NCBI GenBank assembly: GCA_035629025.1
Contig: DASPIU010000072.1
Span: forward strand, 1-44,745
DNA from: Stenotrophomonas_A sp035629025
Lineage (GTDB): Bacteria; Pseudomonadota; Gammaproteobacteria; Xanthomonadales; Xanthomonadaceae
Length of the DNA: 44,745 bases
Direction: 5' to 3'
Position numbers and translations under genes: made by a program
Part shown: one piece after another, positions 1 through 7,931 of the stretch
Layout of the letters: every line of letters begins with the position of its first letter
Numbering within the stretch: position 1 is the first letter of the stretch
Notes under the pieces: model-generated
Databases searched by the model: none
What the model saw: the letters and a program-made list of their open reading frames with translations, nothing else
What the model was told of the DNA's origin: nothing

Positions 1-1314
1 TACACGGTCGCCCGCGGTGCCGGTGAAATTGACGCGCCCGCCGTCGGTGGCGCTGGCCACGGTGATGTCGCGGGTGGTGGCGTTCTGCTGTACAAGGCCG
101 ATGGTGCCGTTGTTGAGCTGGTCACCGAGGTTGGTGATGGCAGTGGAGTTGTTGGTGACCCGGCCATCGATGTTGCTGAGCGCATCACCGACGTTGTTGA
201 CGCTGGTTCCGCCGACGCTGTAAGTCGGGCCGGTGATCGTGCCGTCCGGGTTCACCTGCGAGCCGCCGCCCAAAGCGTCTGCGACCGACTTGTTGGTGCC
301 GTACAGCTGCGATCCGTTGACGGCTTCGGTCGAGGTCGCGTTGACCGCGCCCCTGGCCACGCCGGTGAGCGCGCGATCGCCGGCGGTGCCGGCGAACGAC
401 ACCTGCGTGCCGTCGGTGTCCTTGGCTACTGTGATGTTCCTGCTGGTCGCGTCCTGCTGCACCAGGCCGACGGTGCCGTTGTTAATCTGATCGCCGAGGT
501 TGGTGACGCGGCCGTCGACGGCGGTCAGCGCGTCACCGACGTTGTTCACGGTGGTGCCGCCCACCGTGTAGCTCGGGCCGGTAACGGTGCCGTCTGGGTT
601 GACCGTGGCGCCGCCGCCCAGGCTATCCACCGCGCCCTTGAGCTGGGAGACGTTGACACCGTCGTTGTCGGCCATGCCCCTCGCCACACCCGCCAGCACG
701 CGATCGCCCGCGCTGCCGGTGAAGTTGACACGGGTGCCGTCGGTAGCCGCGGCCACGGTGATGTCGCGGGTGGTGGCATCCTGCTGGACCAGACCGATCG
801 TGCCGGCGTTGAGCTGGTCGCCGAGGTTGGTGATGGCGGTGGAGTTGTTGGTGACGCGGCCGTCGACGTTGGAGATTGCATCGCCGACATTGTTCACGGT
901 GCTGCCGCCGACGTTGTAGGTCGGGCCGGTGATGGTGCCGTCCGGGTTGACCTGCGAGCCGCCGCCGAGCGCGTCGGTCACAGACTTGTTGGTGCCGTAG
1001 AGCTGCGCGCCGTTGACGGCTTCGGTCGAGGCCGCGTTCACTGCGCCCTTGGCGACGCCGGTCAGTACGCGATCGCCTGCGGTGCCGGCGAACGATACCT
1101 GCGTGCCGTCGGTGTCCTTGGCGACGGTGATGTTCCTGCTGGTCGCGTCCTGCTGCACGAGGCCGATGGTGCCGTTGTTGATCTGGTCGCCCAGGTTGGT
1201 GACGCGGCCGTCGACAGCGGTCAGCGCGTCACCGACGTTGTTGGTGGTGGTGCCGCCCACGTTGTAGGTGGGGCCGGTCACCGTGCCGTCCGGATTGACG
1301 GTGGCGCCGCCGCC
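1..1314 (-). repeat. Tandem 348-bp passenger repeats of the adhesin, alternating two types
   Basis: The motif GGG(A/S)(T/Q)VNPDGT recurs with its plus-strand complement starting at 1286, 938, 590 and 242, an exact spacing of 348 bp (116 codons). Units alternate. One type begins GGGATVNPDG and continues into DATSRNITVAKDTDG. The other begins GGGSQVNPDG, contains VTNNSTAITNLGDQ and continues into ATTRDITVA. The higher-order period is therefore 696 bp (232 residues). The last copy is cut by the window edge. The length is a multiple of three, so copy-number change would keep the frame. Confidence 0.93.
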
Positions 1315-2196
1315 GAAGCCACTCACCGCACCCTTGAGCTGGGAGACGTTGACGCCGTCGGTATCCGCCGTACCTCGTGCGAGGTTTACGACCTGGCGTT
1401 GAGAACTTGCCGAGCCCACGGAGACCGCGTTCCCGCGATCGGCTATGGAGCCGCTGCCCAACGCCACAGAGCCTGCCTGATTTGCCAGCGCGCCGCTCCC
1501 GATCGCCACTGCACTCGCAGCCCGAGCGGTTGCTTGCCCGCCCAACGCTATGGCGTCATCGCTCAACGCCCATGCACCACGTCTCGCATTGGAACCGATC
1601 GCGACCGCGCCCGCGCCCGACGCCCACGTTGAATCAGCTACCGACAGAGGAGTGCTTCCGTCGCCTGCCGCCGAGCCGATAGAAACTGCGCCTAGCCCCG
1701 AAGCCTGACTGCCAAATCCAAGCGCAGCCGATCCTACCCCCGTGGCGGCGGTATCCACGCCGTAGGAGGAAGCCCATTTTCCCGATCCTGCATTAAAGCC
1801 CGTCGCGGTGCCGCCAGAGCCGGTAGTTCTGGCGTAGGCGCCATATACCGTCGCACCAAGCGCGCGGCTGCTGTCGGCATTGCATCCCGCCACGACTGCA
1901 AAGGTGCCATTGCTAATACCATCACTCGGCCCCGCGGTCGTTGGCGATTTAGGCTCCCTGCCAGGTGCAGCAATCGCGCCAGTACCGGCGCATGATTGAT
2001 CGGAAGTTATGGTGTTCGCGCTAGCCTCTTCAGCCAACCCGCCGCAGAATATGCCGATAAAAAGCATATAGAGGGAAGCGGAACCTAAGCTTCGCTGTTT
2101 GGAGACGCCGCCCGCGGACCCACACTTGGCGATCTCTGATGTCACCACCAGCGTTCGCTGAGCACGATTCCAAACGAGTCGGTAAATTTTGTTCAT
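1..2196 (-). CDS. Trimeric autotransporter adhesin (YadA/Hia-like), N-terminal part
   Basis: Partial gene: 732 in-frame codons without a stop, running off the left edge, so the C-terminal membrane anchor is outside the window. The start is the ATG at 2196, which begins an extended signal peptide region typical of large type V secreted proteins (MNKIYRLVWNRA, residues 1-24), followed by a hydrophobic segment (about 37-55) and a likely cleavage after Ala60. Residues about 145-275 carry repeated GSxAxGxxAxAIG-type motifs of the YadA head. A neck-like segment (DTDGVNVSQL) follows at about 278-288, then four repeats of 116 residues. Family members trimerise in the outer membrane and bind host or abiotic surfaces; that role is inferred here. 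A GAGAGG stretch lies upstream of the ATG. The gene is divergent from dxs. Confidence 0.93.
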   Translation of the reverse strand, partial: MNKIYRLVWNRAQRTLVVTSEIAKCGSAGGVSKQRSLGSASLYMLFIGIFCGGLAEEASANTITSDQSCAGTGAIAAPGREPKSPTTAGPSDGISNGTFAVVAGCNADSSRALGATVYGAYARTTGSGGTATGFNAGSGKWASSYGVDTAATGVGSAALGFGSQASGLGAVSIGSAAGDGSTPLSVADSTWASGAGAVAIGSNARRGAWALSDDAIALGGQATARAASAVAIGSGALANQAGSVALGSGSIADRGNAVSVGSASSQRQVVNLARGTADTDGVNVSQLKGAVSGFGGGATVNPDGTVTGPTYNVGGTTTNNVGDALTAVDGRVTNLGDQINNGTIGLVQQDATSRNITVAKDTDGTQVSFAGTAGDRVLTGVAKGAVNAASTEAVNGAQLYGTNKSVTDALGGGSQVNPDGTITGPTYNVGGSTVNNVGDAISNVDGRVTNNSTAITNLGDQLNAGTIGLVQQDATTRDITVAAATDGTRVNFTGSAGDRVLAGVARGMADNDGVNVSQLKGAVDSLGGGATVNPDGTVTGPSYTVGGTTVNNVGDALTAVDGRVTNLGDQINNGTVGLVQQDATSRNITVAKDTDGTQVSFAGTAGDRALTGVARGAVNATSTEAVNGSQLYGTNKSVADALGGGSQVNPDGTITGPTYSVGGTSVNNVGDALSNIDGRVTNNSTAITNLGDQLNNGTIGLVQQNATTRDITVASATDGGRVNFTGTAGDRV

Positions 2197-2715
2197 ACCC
2201 CACCACCCTCTCAAGAAAGTGGCGGCATCATCGGCACCCAGCAACCGACGTCCTATTGGATAAATCTCACACTTGGTGCGCTTTGTCTCACGCAATCAGC
2301 TTTGACTTACGGACTTGGACCGCGTGAGGCCGTACGCTGTGCCCAGTGTCGTGGGGCCTAGTCCGGCAGAACGTGCACCCTGAACAATCGGAACCCAGCC
2401 ATTTCGGGGTCAATCGCGCCCAACAAGGTTCATCCGGACTTCAACTTCTGGCCGCTATTCAGCCGCGCGTATCCCTCCGCGCTCGCCGGATCAGTACGTA
2501 CTGCGCAAGTCAACCGGCATGCGGCAACACCCGATGCCAGAAACTGACCGCGCCTGTCGTCCCACTCGCAGGTGTACAGCTGCCCTGTCCGCCCCACCCG
2601 TGGCCAGCAACGCCCACTCCAGCGCTCCCAGCGAAGTCCACGCCCCCAACCCCACCGCCTTGCCCCAACCCCGCCCCAGCGGGACAATGACAGCCTTATT
2701 CCGCCCCCCACCGCG
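2197..2715. other. Divergent intergenic region between the adhesin and dxs
   Basis: About 520 bp between two divergent genes. Short open frames occur, but none has a convincing ribosome binding site or a recognisable product. The part near 2200-2320 is AT-richer than its surroundings and is the likely place for the adhesin promoter. The C-rich part at 2560-2710 lies just before dxs. I see no clear terminator, repeat or RNA gene. Confidence 0.5.
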
Positions 2716-4659
2716 ATGATCGACCCCAGCCGCTACCCCCGCCTGTCCCGCATCCAGACCCCGGAGGACCTGCGCCGCTTCGACGAAGCCGAGTTGCCGG
2801 CCATCGCCGAGGAACTGCGCGCCTACCTGATCGAGTCGGTCGGCAAGAGCGGCGGGCACTTTGCCGCGGGCCTGGGCGTGATCGAGCTCACTGTCGCCCT
2901 GCACTACCTGTACCAGACCCCGGTTGACCAGCTCGTCTGGGACGTCGGTCACCAGACCTATCCGCACAAGATCCTGACCGGGCGCGGCGAGCGCATTCAT
3001 ACGGTCAAGCAGAAGGACGGCGTGGCGCCGTTCCCCAAGCGTGAGGAAAGCGAGTACGACACCTTCGGCGTCGGCCATTCCTCGACCTCGATCTCGGCCG
3101 CGCTGGGCATGGCCATCGCCCTGCAGCAGGCTGGCGAGGCGGGACGGACGGACGGCGGCGAGGCCGACATCCCCAAGGTCGTCGCGGTGATCGGCGATGG
3201 CGCGATGACCGCCGGCATGGCCTACGAAGCGCTCAACCACGCCGGCGGCATGGACCCGGAGCCGAACCTGCTGGTGATCCTCAACGACAACCGCATGTCG
3301 ATCTCCGAGGCGGTCGGCGGGCTGACCAAGATGCTCGGCCGCGCCACCGGCAGCCGCACGCTCAACGCGATCCGCGAGGGCGGCAAGAAGATCCTCGGCG
3401 ACAAGAAGACCAACCCCACCGCGCGCTTCGTGCGGCGCTGGGAGGAACACTGGAAGGGCATGTTCGTGCCGTCCACCCTCTTCGAGGAAATGGGCTTCCA
3501 CTACACCGGTCCCATCGATGGGCACGACCTGCCCGCGCTGGTCAGTGCGCTGAAGACGCTCAAGACCCTCAAGGGTCCGCAGCTGCTGCACGTGATCACC
3601 ACCAAGGGCAAGGGCTACGAACTGGCCGAGGGTGACCAGATCGGCTACCACGCGGTCGGCCCGTTCGACCCGCAGAAGGGCCTGGTAGCCAAGGCCGGCG
3701 CGGTGAAGAAGCCGACCTATACCGACATCTTCAGCGACTGGCTGTGCGACATGGCCGCCGCCGACCCGAAGCTGCTGGCCATCACCCCGGCCATGCGCGA
3801 AGGCTCGGGCCTGGTGCGCTTCAGCAAGGAATACCCGCAGCGCTACTTCGACACCGCCATCGCCGAGCAGCATGCGGTGACGCTGGCCGCGGGCATGGCC
3901 ACGCAGGGCGCCAAGCCGGTGGTGGCGATCTACTCGACCTTCCTGCAGCGCGGCTACGACCAGTTGGTTCACGACGTGGCCGTGCAGAACCTGGACGTGC
4001 TGTTCGCGATCGACCGCGGCGGCGTGGTCGGCCCCGATGGCGCCACCCACGCCGGCAACCTCGACCTGAGCTTCCTGCGCTGCGTGCCGAACATGGTGGT
4101 GATGGCGCCGGCCGACGAGGCCGAGGCGCGGCAGATGCTCAGCACCGGCCATGCCTGGCGCGGCCCGGCGGCAGTGCGCTACCCGCGCGGTACCGGCCCC
4201 GGCGTGGATGCCGGGAAGGAACTCGCGACGCTGCCGATCGGCAAGGCGCAGCTGCGCCGCGAGGGCCGGCGCATTGCCCTGCTCGCGTTTGGCGCCACGG
4301 TGCCGGCGGCCGAGCAGGTCGGCGCCGAGCTTGGCCTGAGCGTGGTCAACATGCGCTTCGTCAAGCCGCTGGATCGCGAACTGATCCTGCAGCTGGCGCG
4401 CACGCACGAAGGCTTCGTGACCATCGAGGACAACGTGGTGGCCGGCGGCGCCGGCTCCGGCGTGTCCGAACTGCTCAACGCGCAGGCCGTCCTTTTGCCG
4501 GTGCTGCACCTGGGCCTGCCCGATGCCTTCCAGCACCACGCCAGCCGCGAGGACCTGCTGGCCGAAGCCGGCATCGATGCGGCCGGCATCCGCGCCGCCG
4601 TGCTGCAACGCTGGCCCGACCTGGAACCGCGGCCCACGTTCAGCGCCGTCGTCGGTTGA
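2716..4659 (+). CDS. dxs: 1-deoxy-D-xylulose-5-phosphate synthase
   Basis: This thiamine-diphosphate enzyme condenses pyruvate and glyceraldehyde 3-phosphate to DXP, the first step of the MEP isoprenoid pathway (also a source for thiamine and pyridoxal). The protein is 647 residues from the ATG at 2716. An upstream in-frame start at 2572 would add 48 Pro-rich residues unlike the family, so I reject it. Visible motifs are VGHQTYPHKILTGR near the N-terminus, the ThDP/Mg site GDGAMTAG (160-167) with LNDNRMS further on, and the catalytic Glu384 in AIAEQHAV. The transketolase-like central part (GDGATHAG variant: PDGATHAGNLDLSFLRC) and the C-terminal domain with IEDNVVAGGAGSGV are also present. Isoprenoid supply includes the undecaprenyl carrier used by the neighbouring gum operon, but the two are on opposite strands and no shared control is visible. 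Confidence 0.97.
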   Translation: MIDPSRYPRLSRIQTPEDLRRFDEAELPAIAEELRAYLIESVGKSGGHFAAGLGVIELTVALHYLYQTPVDQLVWDVGHQTYPHKILTGRGERIHTVKQKDGVAPFPKREESEYDTFGVGHSSTSISAALGMAIALQQAGEAGRTDGGEADIPKVVAVIGDGAMTAGMAYEALNHAGGMDPEPNLLVILNDNRMSISEAVGGLTKMLGRATGSRTLNAIREGGKKILGDKKTNPTARFVRRWEEHWKGMFVPSTLFEEMGFHYTGPIDGHDLPALVSALKTLKTLKGPQLLHVITTKGKGYELAEGDQIGYHAVGPFDPQKGLVAKAGAVKKPTYTDIFSDWLCDMAAADPKLLAITPAMREGSGLVRFSKEYPQRYFDTAIAEQHAVTLAAGMATQGAKPVVAIYSTFLQRGYDQLVHDVAVQNLDVLFAIDRGGVVGPDGATHAGNLDLSFLRCVPNMVVMAPADEAEARQMLSTGHAWRGPAAVRYPRGTGPGVDAGKELATLPIGKAQLRREGRRIALLAFGATVPAAEQVGAELGLSVVNMRFVKPLDRELILQLARTHEGFVTIEDNVVAGGAGSGVSELLNAQAVLLPVLHLGLPDAFQHHASREDLLAEAGIDAAGIRAAVLQRWPDLEPRPTFSAVVG

Positions 4660-4671
4660 GCCGCCCCGCCC

Positions 4672-5688
4672 TCACTCGGGGGCGGTGACCTCGTAGCCTT
4701 CGGCGCGCAACACCGCCAGAGTGCCGTCGGCGGCGAGCAGGTCGCTGAGCGGCAATACCGCGAACGTCCCGGTGTTTTCGCGCAGCGCGCGACGGGCAAT
4801 GTCCAGCCAATGCGCCTGCATGCGCTGGCGCAGGCGGTCCATGCCGCGGCGGCGGGCAAACTCCGTGCTGGAAATCGCCTGGCTGCACGCCGTGGCCGGG
4901 TCCTCGCGCGGCATCCGCGCCAGCGCCTCGATGTCGCCCACGGCCCAGGCATTGGCGCGCTCCACCATGGTCGGCAAGTCGTTCTGCACCGCGTTGAGCA
5001 GGCTGGCGAAGCAGGCGCGGTCGTCCATGCCGCCGGCACGGAACTCGCGAAGCGCATCCTTGGGGTCGCTGACCTTGAACGTGAGCGTGGTCGAGGCCGG
5101 CTTCAGGCCCTGGCGCCTGGCCGCGGCCTGCACCACCGGCCACACCACCGGCTTGCGCGACAAGCCGCTGCGCTTGATCGCCGCCTGATACAACTCGCCG
5201 GCCGCCAGCATCGGGCGCTTCTTCTCCACGCCGGCGTCGCGGCCGAGGTAGCGCTGCTTCAGCGGCAACCACCGCGCATACAGGTCCGGCGGCAGCACGT
5301 CCTGCAGGCGCGCGCCGTCCTCGTTCTTCATCGCCTTCATCGCCGACGGCACCAGAGCCAGCTTGCCGAAGAAACCGACATCGGCATCGATACTGACCGA
5401 GGGGCTGGCCAGCACCTGCTGCGATTGCGCGATGGCCTGCTCCACCTCATCGGCCTGCCAGGTGATGCCGGCGGGCAGCGGCGCGATGGTGCCCAGAATC
5501 CACAACACGTGCCCGTCGCGCGACACCTTCCACAGCCCAGGCCCAGGCTGCACGCCGCGCACGACCATGGCATCGAGATCGACGATGGGGCCCTGCGCGG
5601 TGTCCACCGCGGGCGCGCTCGTCGCCGCTTGCGCAGCCGCCGTCAGCGGCGCGGCGACGGCCAGCGCCAGCCACAGCCACTTCGCCAT
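4672..5688 (-). CDS. TraB/GumN-family exported protein
   Basis: The protein is 338 residues from the ATG at 5688, chosen because it directly begins a signal peptide (MAKWLWLALAVAAPLTAAAQA); the upstream ATG at 5730 would add 14 polar residues. The mature part starts a TraB/PrgY/GumN-type domain with LWKVSRDGHVLWILGTIAPLP. In many relatives the corresponding motif is GTxH; here the position after GTI is Ala, so the His proposed to bind metal in the TIKI branch is missing. In Xanthomonas gumN lies directly downstream of gumM. Here a TraB-family gene lies downstream of gumM on the same strand but behind a cupin gene, so it may be the gumN orthologue; I leave the symbol empty because this is position-based. 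The gene is convergent with dxs, 12 bp away, with no separate terminator visible. The biochemical role is unknown. Confidence 0.82.
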   Translation of the reverse strand: MAKWLWLALAVAAPLTAAAQAATSAPAVDTAQGPIVDLDAMVVRGVQPGPGLWKVSRDGHVLWILGTIAPLPAGITWQADEVEQAIAQSQQVLASPSVSIDADVGFFGKLALVPSAMKAMKNEDGARLQDVLPPDLYARWLPLKQRYLGRDAGVEKKRPMLAAGELYQAAIKRSGLSRKPVVWPVVQAAARRQGLKPASTTLTFKVSDPKDALREFRAGGMDDRACFASLLNAVQNDLPTMVERANAWAVGDIEALARMPREDPATACSQAISSTEFARRRGMDRLRQRMQAHWLDIARRALRENTGTFAVLPLSDLLAADGTLAVLRAEGYEVTAPE

Positions 5689-5803
5689 CGCGATGCCACT
5701 GCGGCACTTTGTCGCATCCTGCATGTCCACTCCCGGTTGCCTGCCAGGCGCGGACGCTAACCGATGCCGCGGCGATCTGCGTTAGCGATTCGTTGCCGCG
5801 CGC

Positions 5804-6259
5804 TCAGGGCCACTGCTGCTCACTGCGCAACCAGTTCGCCAGGGCATCGTCCTCTTCCAGCAGCGTGAAGCCTTCCCAGACAAATCCCGGCGACACCGTG
5901 CAGGCGACCAGGCTGAAATCCTCCAGTGGCCGCGCGGCCTGCCACCAGCCCGCGGGCACCACCTGCATTGGCGTCTCGCCGGCGTCGGCGGCACCGAGCC
6001 GGCATACGTGCAGCGCGCGCGTATGCGGGTCGAGCATGCGCAGTTCCATCGCCCCACCCTGCTGCCAGTGCCAGCATTCGTCGCCGTCCACGCGGTGCCA
6101 GCGGCTGCGCTCGCCGCGTACCAGCAGGTAGTGGATGGCGGTGAGCGCCGGCCTCGCGCCGTGACGCAGTGCCGATTCATAGCAGCGGCGGTAGTGCCCG
6201 CCTTCCGGGTGCGGGGCCAGGCCGAGGCGATTGATGAGCGAGAGCACGAACGCGTCCAT
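5804..6259 (-). CDS. DUF985-type cupin protein
   Basis: A 151-residue cytoplasmic protein with no signal peptide. The N-terminal HPEGGHYRRCYES, the central TAIHYLLVRGERSRWHRVDG and DECWHWQQGG, and the later VPAGWWQAA and SLVACTVSPGFVWEGF are the signature of the DUF985/cupin_5 family, a single small beta-barrel cupin. No substrate is established for the family, though some members have been discussed as sugar-binding. It sits between gumM (69 bp away) and the TraB-family gene on the same strand, so it may be co-transcribed with the gum operon, but the gaps on both sides are larger than inside the operon. A direct role in polysaccharide metabolism is inference from position only. Confidence 0.85.
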   Translation of the reverse strand: MDAFVLSLINRLGLAPHPEGGHYRRCYESALRHGARPALTAIHYLLVRGERSRWHRVDGDECWHWQQGGAMELRMLDPHTRALHVCRLGAADAGETPMQVVPAGWWQAARPLEDFSLVACTVSPGFVWEGFTLLEEDDALANWLRSEQQWP

Positions 6260-6328
6260 GCCTGCATCCTAGCGCGGCATGGCGGCGAGGTCCGCCCGGG
6301 CCTGGCTCAGCCCGGTGCTCGGTGGGAG

Positions 6329-7111
6329 TCAGTCGCGGCGGCGCGCCCAGCAGGTGCGGAAGAACACGGCCAGGTCCCAGCTGTAGCGCTTGAGCAGCCG
6401 CCGCGGCTCGCGCGACAGGCGATACAGCCATTCCAGCCGGTGCTTCCGCACCCAGTCCGGGGCGCGGCGCGCGTTGCCGGAAAGGAAGTCGAGCAGCGCA
6501 CCGACGCCGAACACCAGCGGCACCTGCAGCTGCGCGGCGTGGTCGAGCATCCACTGCTCCTGCAACGGGTTGCCGAACGCCACCAGCAGTACATCGGCGC
6601 CGCTGTCGTTGATCAGCGCCGGCAAGGCCGCGCCGGCCCGTTGACGCCCGCCGTAGCCGTCGCAGGTTCCGACCACCTGCTGGCCATGGCGCTCGCGCAG
6701 GGTCTGCGCCGCCGCGTCGGCGACGCCGGGCTGGCCGCCAAGCAGAAAGAAGCGCAGCGGCCGCGCGGCATGCTCACTCAGATAGGGTATGAAGTCGGTG
6801 CCGTTGAGGTTGCCGGCGAAACGGCGACCATGAATCCAGCGCGCGGCCAGGTCCATGCCAATGCCATCGTTGACGATGCGCACCGCCGGATGCGCCAGGC
6901 GCTCGCGCAGGCCCTGGCACTGCACGATGAAATTGGTATTGGCAAAGCACACCAGGCGTTGCTCGCCTTGCGCCAGCGCCGCGTACAGGGCCTGTGCGAA
7001 CGCCGGCTGGGTGGTCGAAAGCACCGAAAAGCCGCCCAGGCGCACTTCCTCGCCAACGGCGAAGGCATCTTCGCGCAGCCCGATCTGCGGGGCGGCCGGT
7101 TCGCTGCTCAC
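6329..7111 (-). CDS. gumM: Gum beta-1,4-glucosyltransferase (WecG/TagA/CpsF family, GT26)
   Basis: GumM adds the second glucose to glucose-diphospho-undecaprenol to make the cellobiose-lipid on which the side chain is built. The protein is 260 residues if started at the GTG at 7111, which overlaps the gumL stop as GTGA; the open frame extends further upstream inside gumL but with unlikely sequence. Family hallmarks are FANTNFIVQCQG, the segment around VNDGIGMDLAARW, FLLGGQPGVADAA, and the C-terminal VGALLDFLSGNARRAPDWVRK followed by GLEWLYRL-like HRLEWLYRLSREPRR. It is the last gene of the gum order here. The preference for GumM over other GT26 enzymes rests on synteny with the ten genes upstream. 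Confidence 0.93.
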   Translation of the reverse strand: MSSEPAAPQIGLREDAFAVGEEVRLGGFSVLSTTQPAFAQALYAALAQGEQRLVCFANTNFIVQCQGLRERLAHPAVRIVNDGIGMDLAARWIHGRRFAGNLNGTDFIPYLSEHAARPLRFFLLGGQPGVADAAAQTLRERHGQQVVGTCDGYGGRQRAGAALPALINDSGADVLLVAFGNPLQEQWMLDHAAQLQVPLVFGVGALLDFLSGNARRAPDWVRKHRLEWLYRLSREPRRLLKRYSWDLAVFFRTCWARRRD

Positions 7112-7911
7112 GCGGCTTCCCACAGATCGTAGGGGAACGCGGCAAGCAGGCCGGCCTGCACTGCGGCCAGGTCGAAGCTGCCATTGCCGCCCAGCGCGAC
7201 GCACTCGGCCACGCTATGTCCCGCATGCCATTGCTGGCGTCCGGTGCCGGCGTAATAGTCGTCGTACTTGAAGCGGTCCTCGCCGTTGCCCCAGTCCAGG
7301 TACACCGAGGGGATGCCATAGGCTTCAGCCAGGATCAGCCCGTGCAGGGAGCTGCTCACCACCAGCCGCGCGCCCAGCAGGCGGCGCATGAAAGTGACTG
7401 GCGGGCAATCGGGCGTCACCAGCTGGCCGCTGAACTCGCGGTACTTGTCCAGCGGTTCGTTGAAGTGCGGCACCACGACCACGTCGCGCGCCTCGCCCGG
7501 GCCCAGCAGGTCGGCTGGAAAGAACAGCGGCATCAGCAGCCCTGGGTCGCCATACACCTCGGGCACGGCGATGCCACGCGCCATCAGGTACTCGCGGGTG
7601 CGCGGCCCGCGCACCGCGCGCACGTCGAGCATGCCGAACTGGTGCTGGCTGGCGGCGATCTTGCCGTTGATGCCACTGCCCCAGACCGTGTCGCCGGTGC
7701 GGGCAAAGTGCAGCACCGAGCCGATCGCAAACAGCCGCTGGCCGTTGGCCGGCTTGTCCATCAGCGCGTGGTCGCGCAGCGCCAGCACCCGCGAGACGAT
7801 CACCTGTGAGAGCTGGTCGCCCATGTTGGTGCGCCCATCCTTGGGTTGCCACCAGTACAGGGCGCGGCGCTCGGCGTGATCCATCCAGCGGTGCAGCAAG
7901 GCATTGGGCAT
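7108..7911 (-). CDS. gumL: Gum ketal-pyruvate transferase
   Basis: GumL transfers pyruvate from phosphoenolpyruvate as a 4,6-ketal onto the terminal mannose of the xanthan repeat. The 267-residue protein belongs to the polysaccharide pyruvyl transferase family: an N-terminal GDQLSQVIVSR segment, central VRGPRTREYLMARGI and YGDPGLLMP, and the C-terminal SSSLHGLILAEAYGIPSVYLDW, the most conserved block. It starts 20 bp after gumK, one of only two places in the operon where reading frames do not touch, and its stop overlaps the gumM start. Its presence beside gumI predicts a pyruvylated terminal mannose, unlike the shortened gum cluster of Xylella. Confidence 0.94.
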   Translation of the reverse strand: MPNALLHRWMDHAERRALYWWQPKDGRTNMGDQLSQVIVSRVLALRDHALMDKPANGQRLFAIGSVLHFARTGDTVWGSGINGKIAASQHQFGMLDVRAVRGPRTREYLMARGIAVPEVYGDPGLLMPLFFPADLLGPGEARDVVVVPHFNEPLDKYREFSGQLVTPDCPPVTFMRRLLGARLVVSSSLHGLILAEAYGIPSVYLDWGNGEDRFKYDDYYAGTGRQQWHAGHSVAECVALGGNGSFDLAAVQAGLLAAFPYDLWEAA

Positions 7912-7931
7912 GAGGTGTTCTCGTCAGGAAG

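Noticed and set aside
1..1314. CRISPR array
   Set aside because: The periodic sequence is coding, the period is 348 bp and there are no short direct repeats with unique spacers.
2491..4608. 705-codon open frame antisense to dxs
   Set aside because: Low-complexity His/Gly/Arg/Ala-rich translation with no family motifs; it is the antisense shadow of dxs caused by high GC codon usage.
3744..4688. Long plus-strand frame overlapping dxs
   Set aside because: Another reading frame of the dxs coding sequence, Arg/Gly-rich without motifs, while dxs itself is complete.
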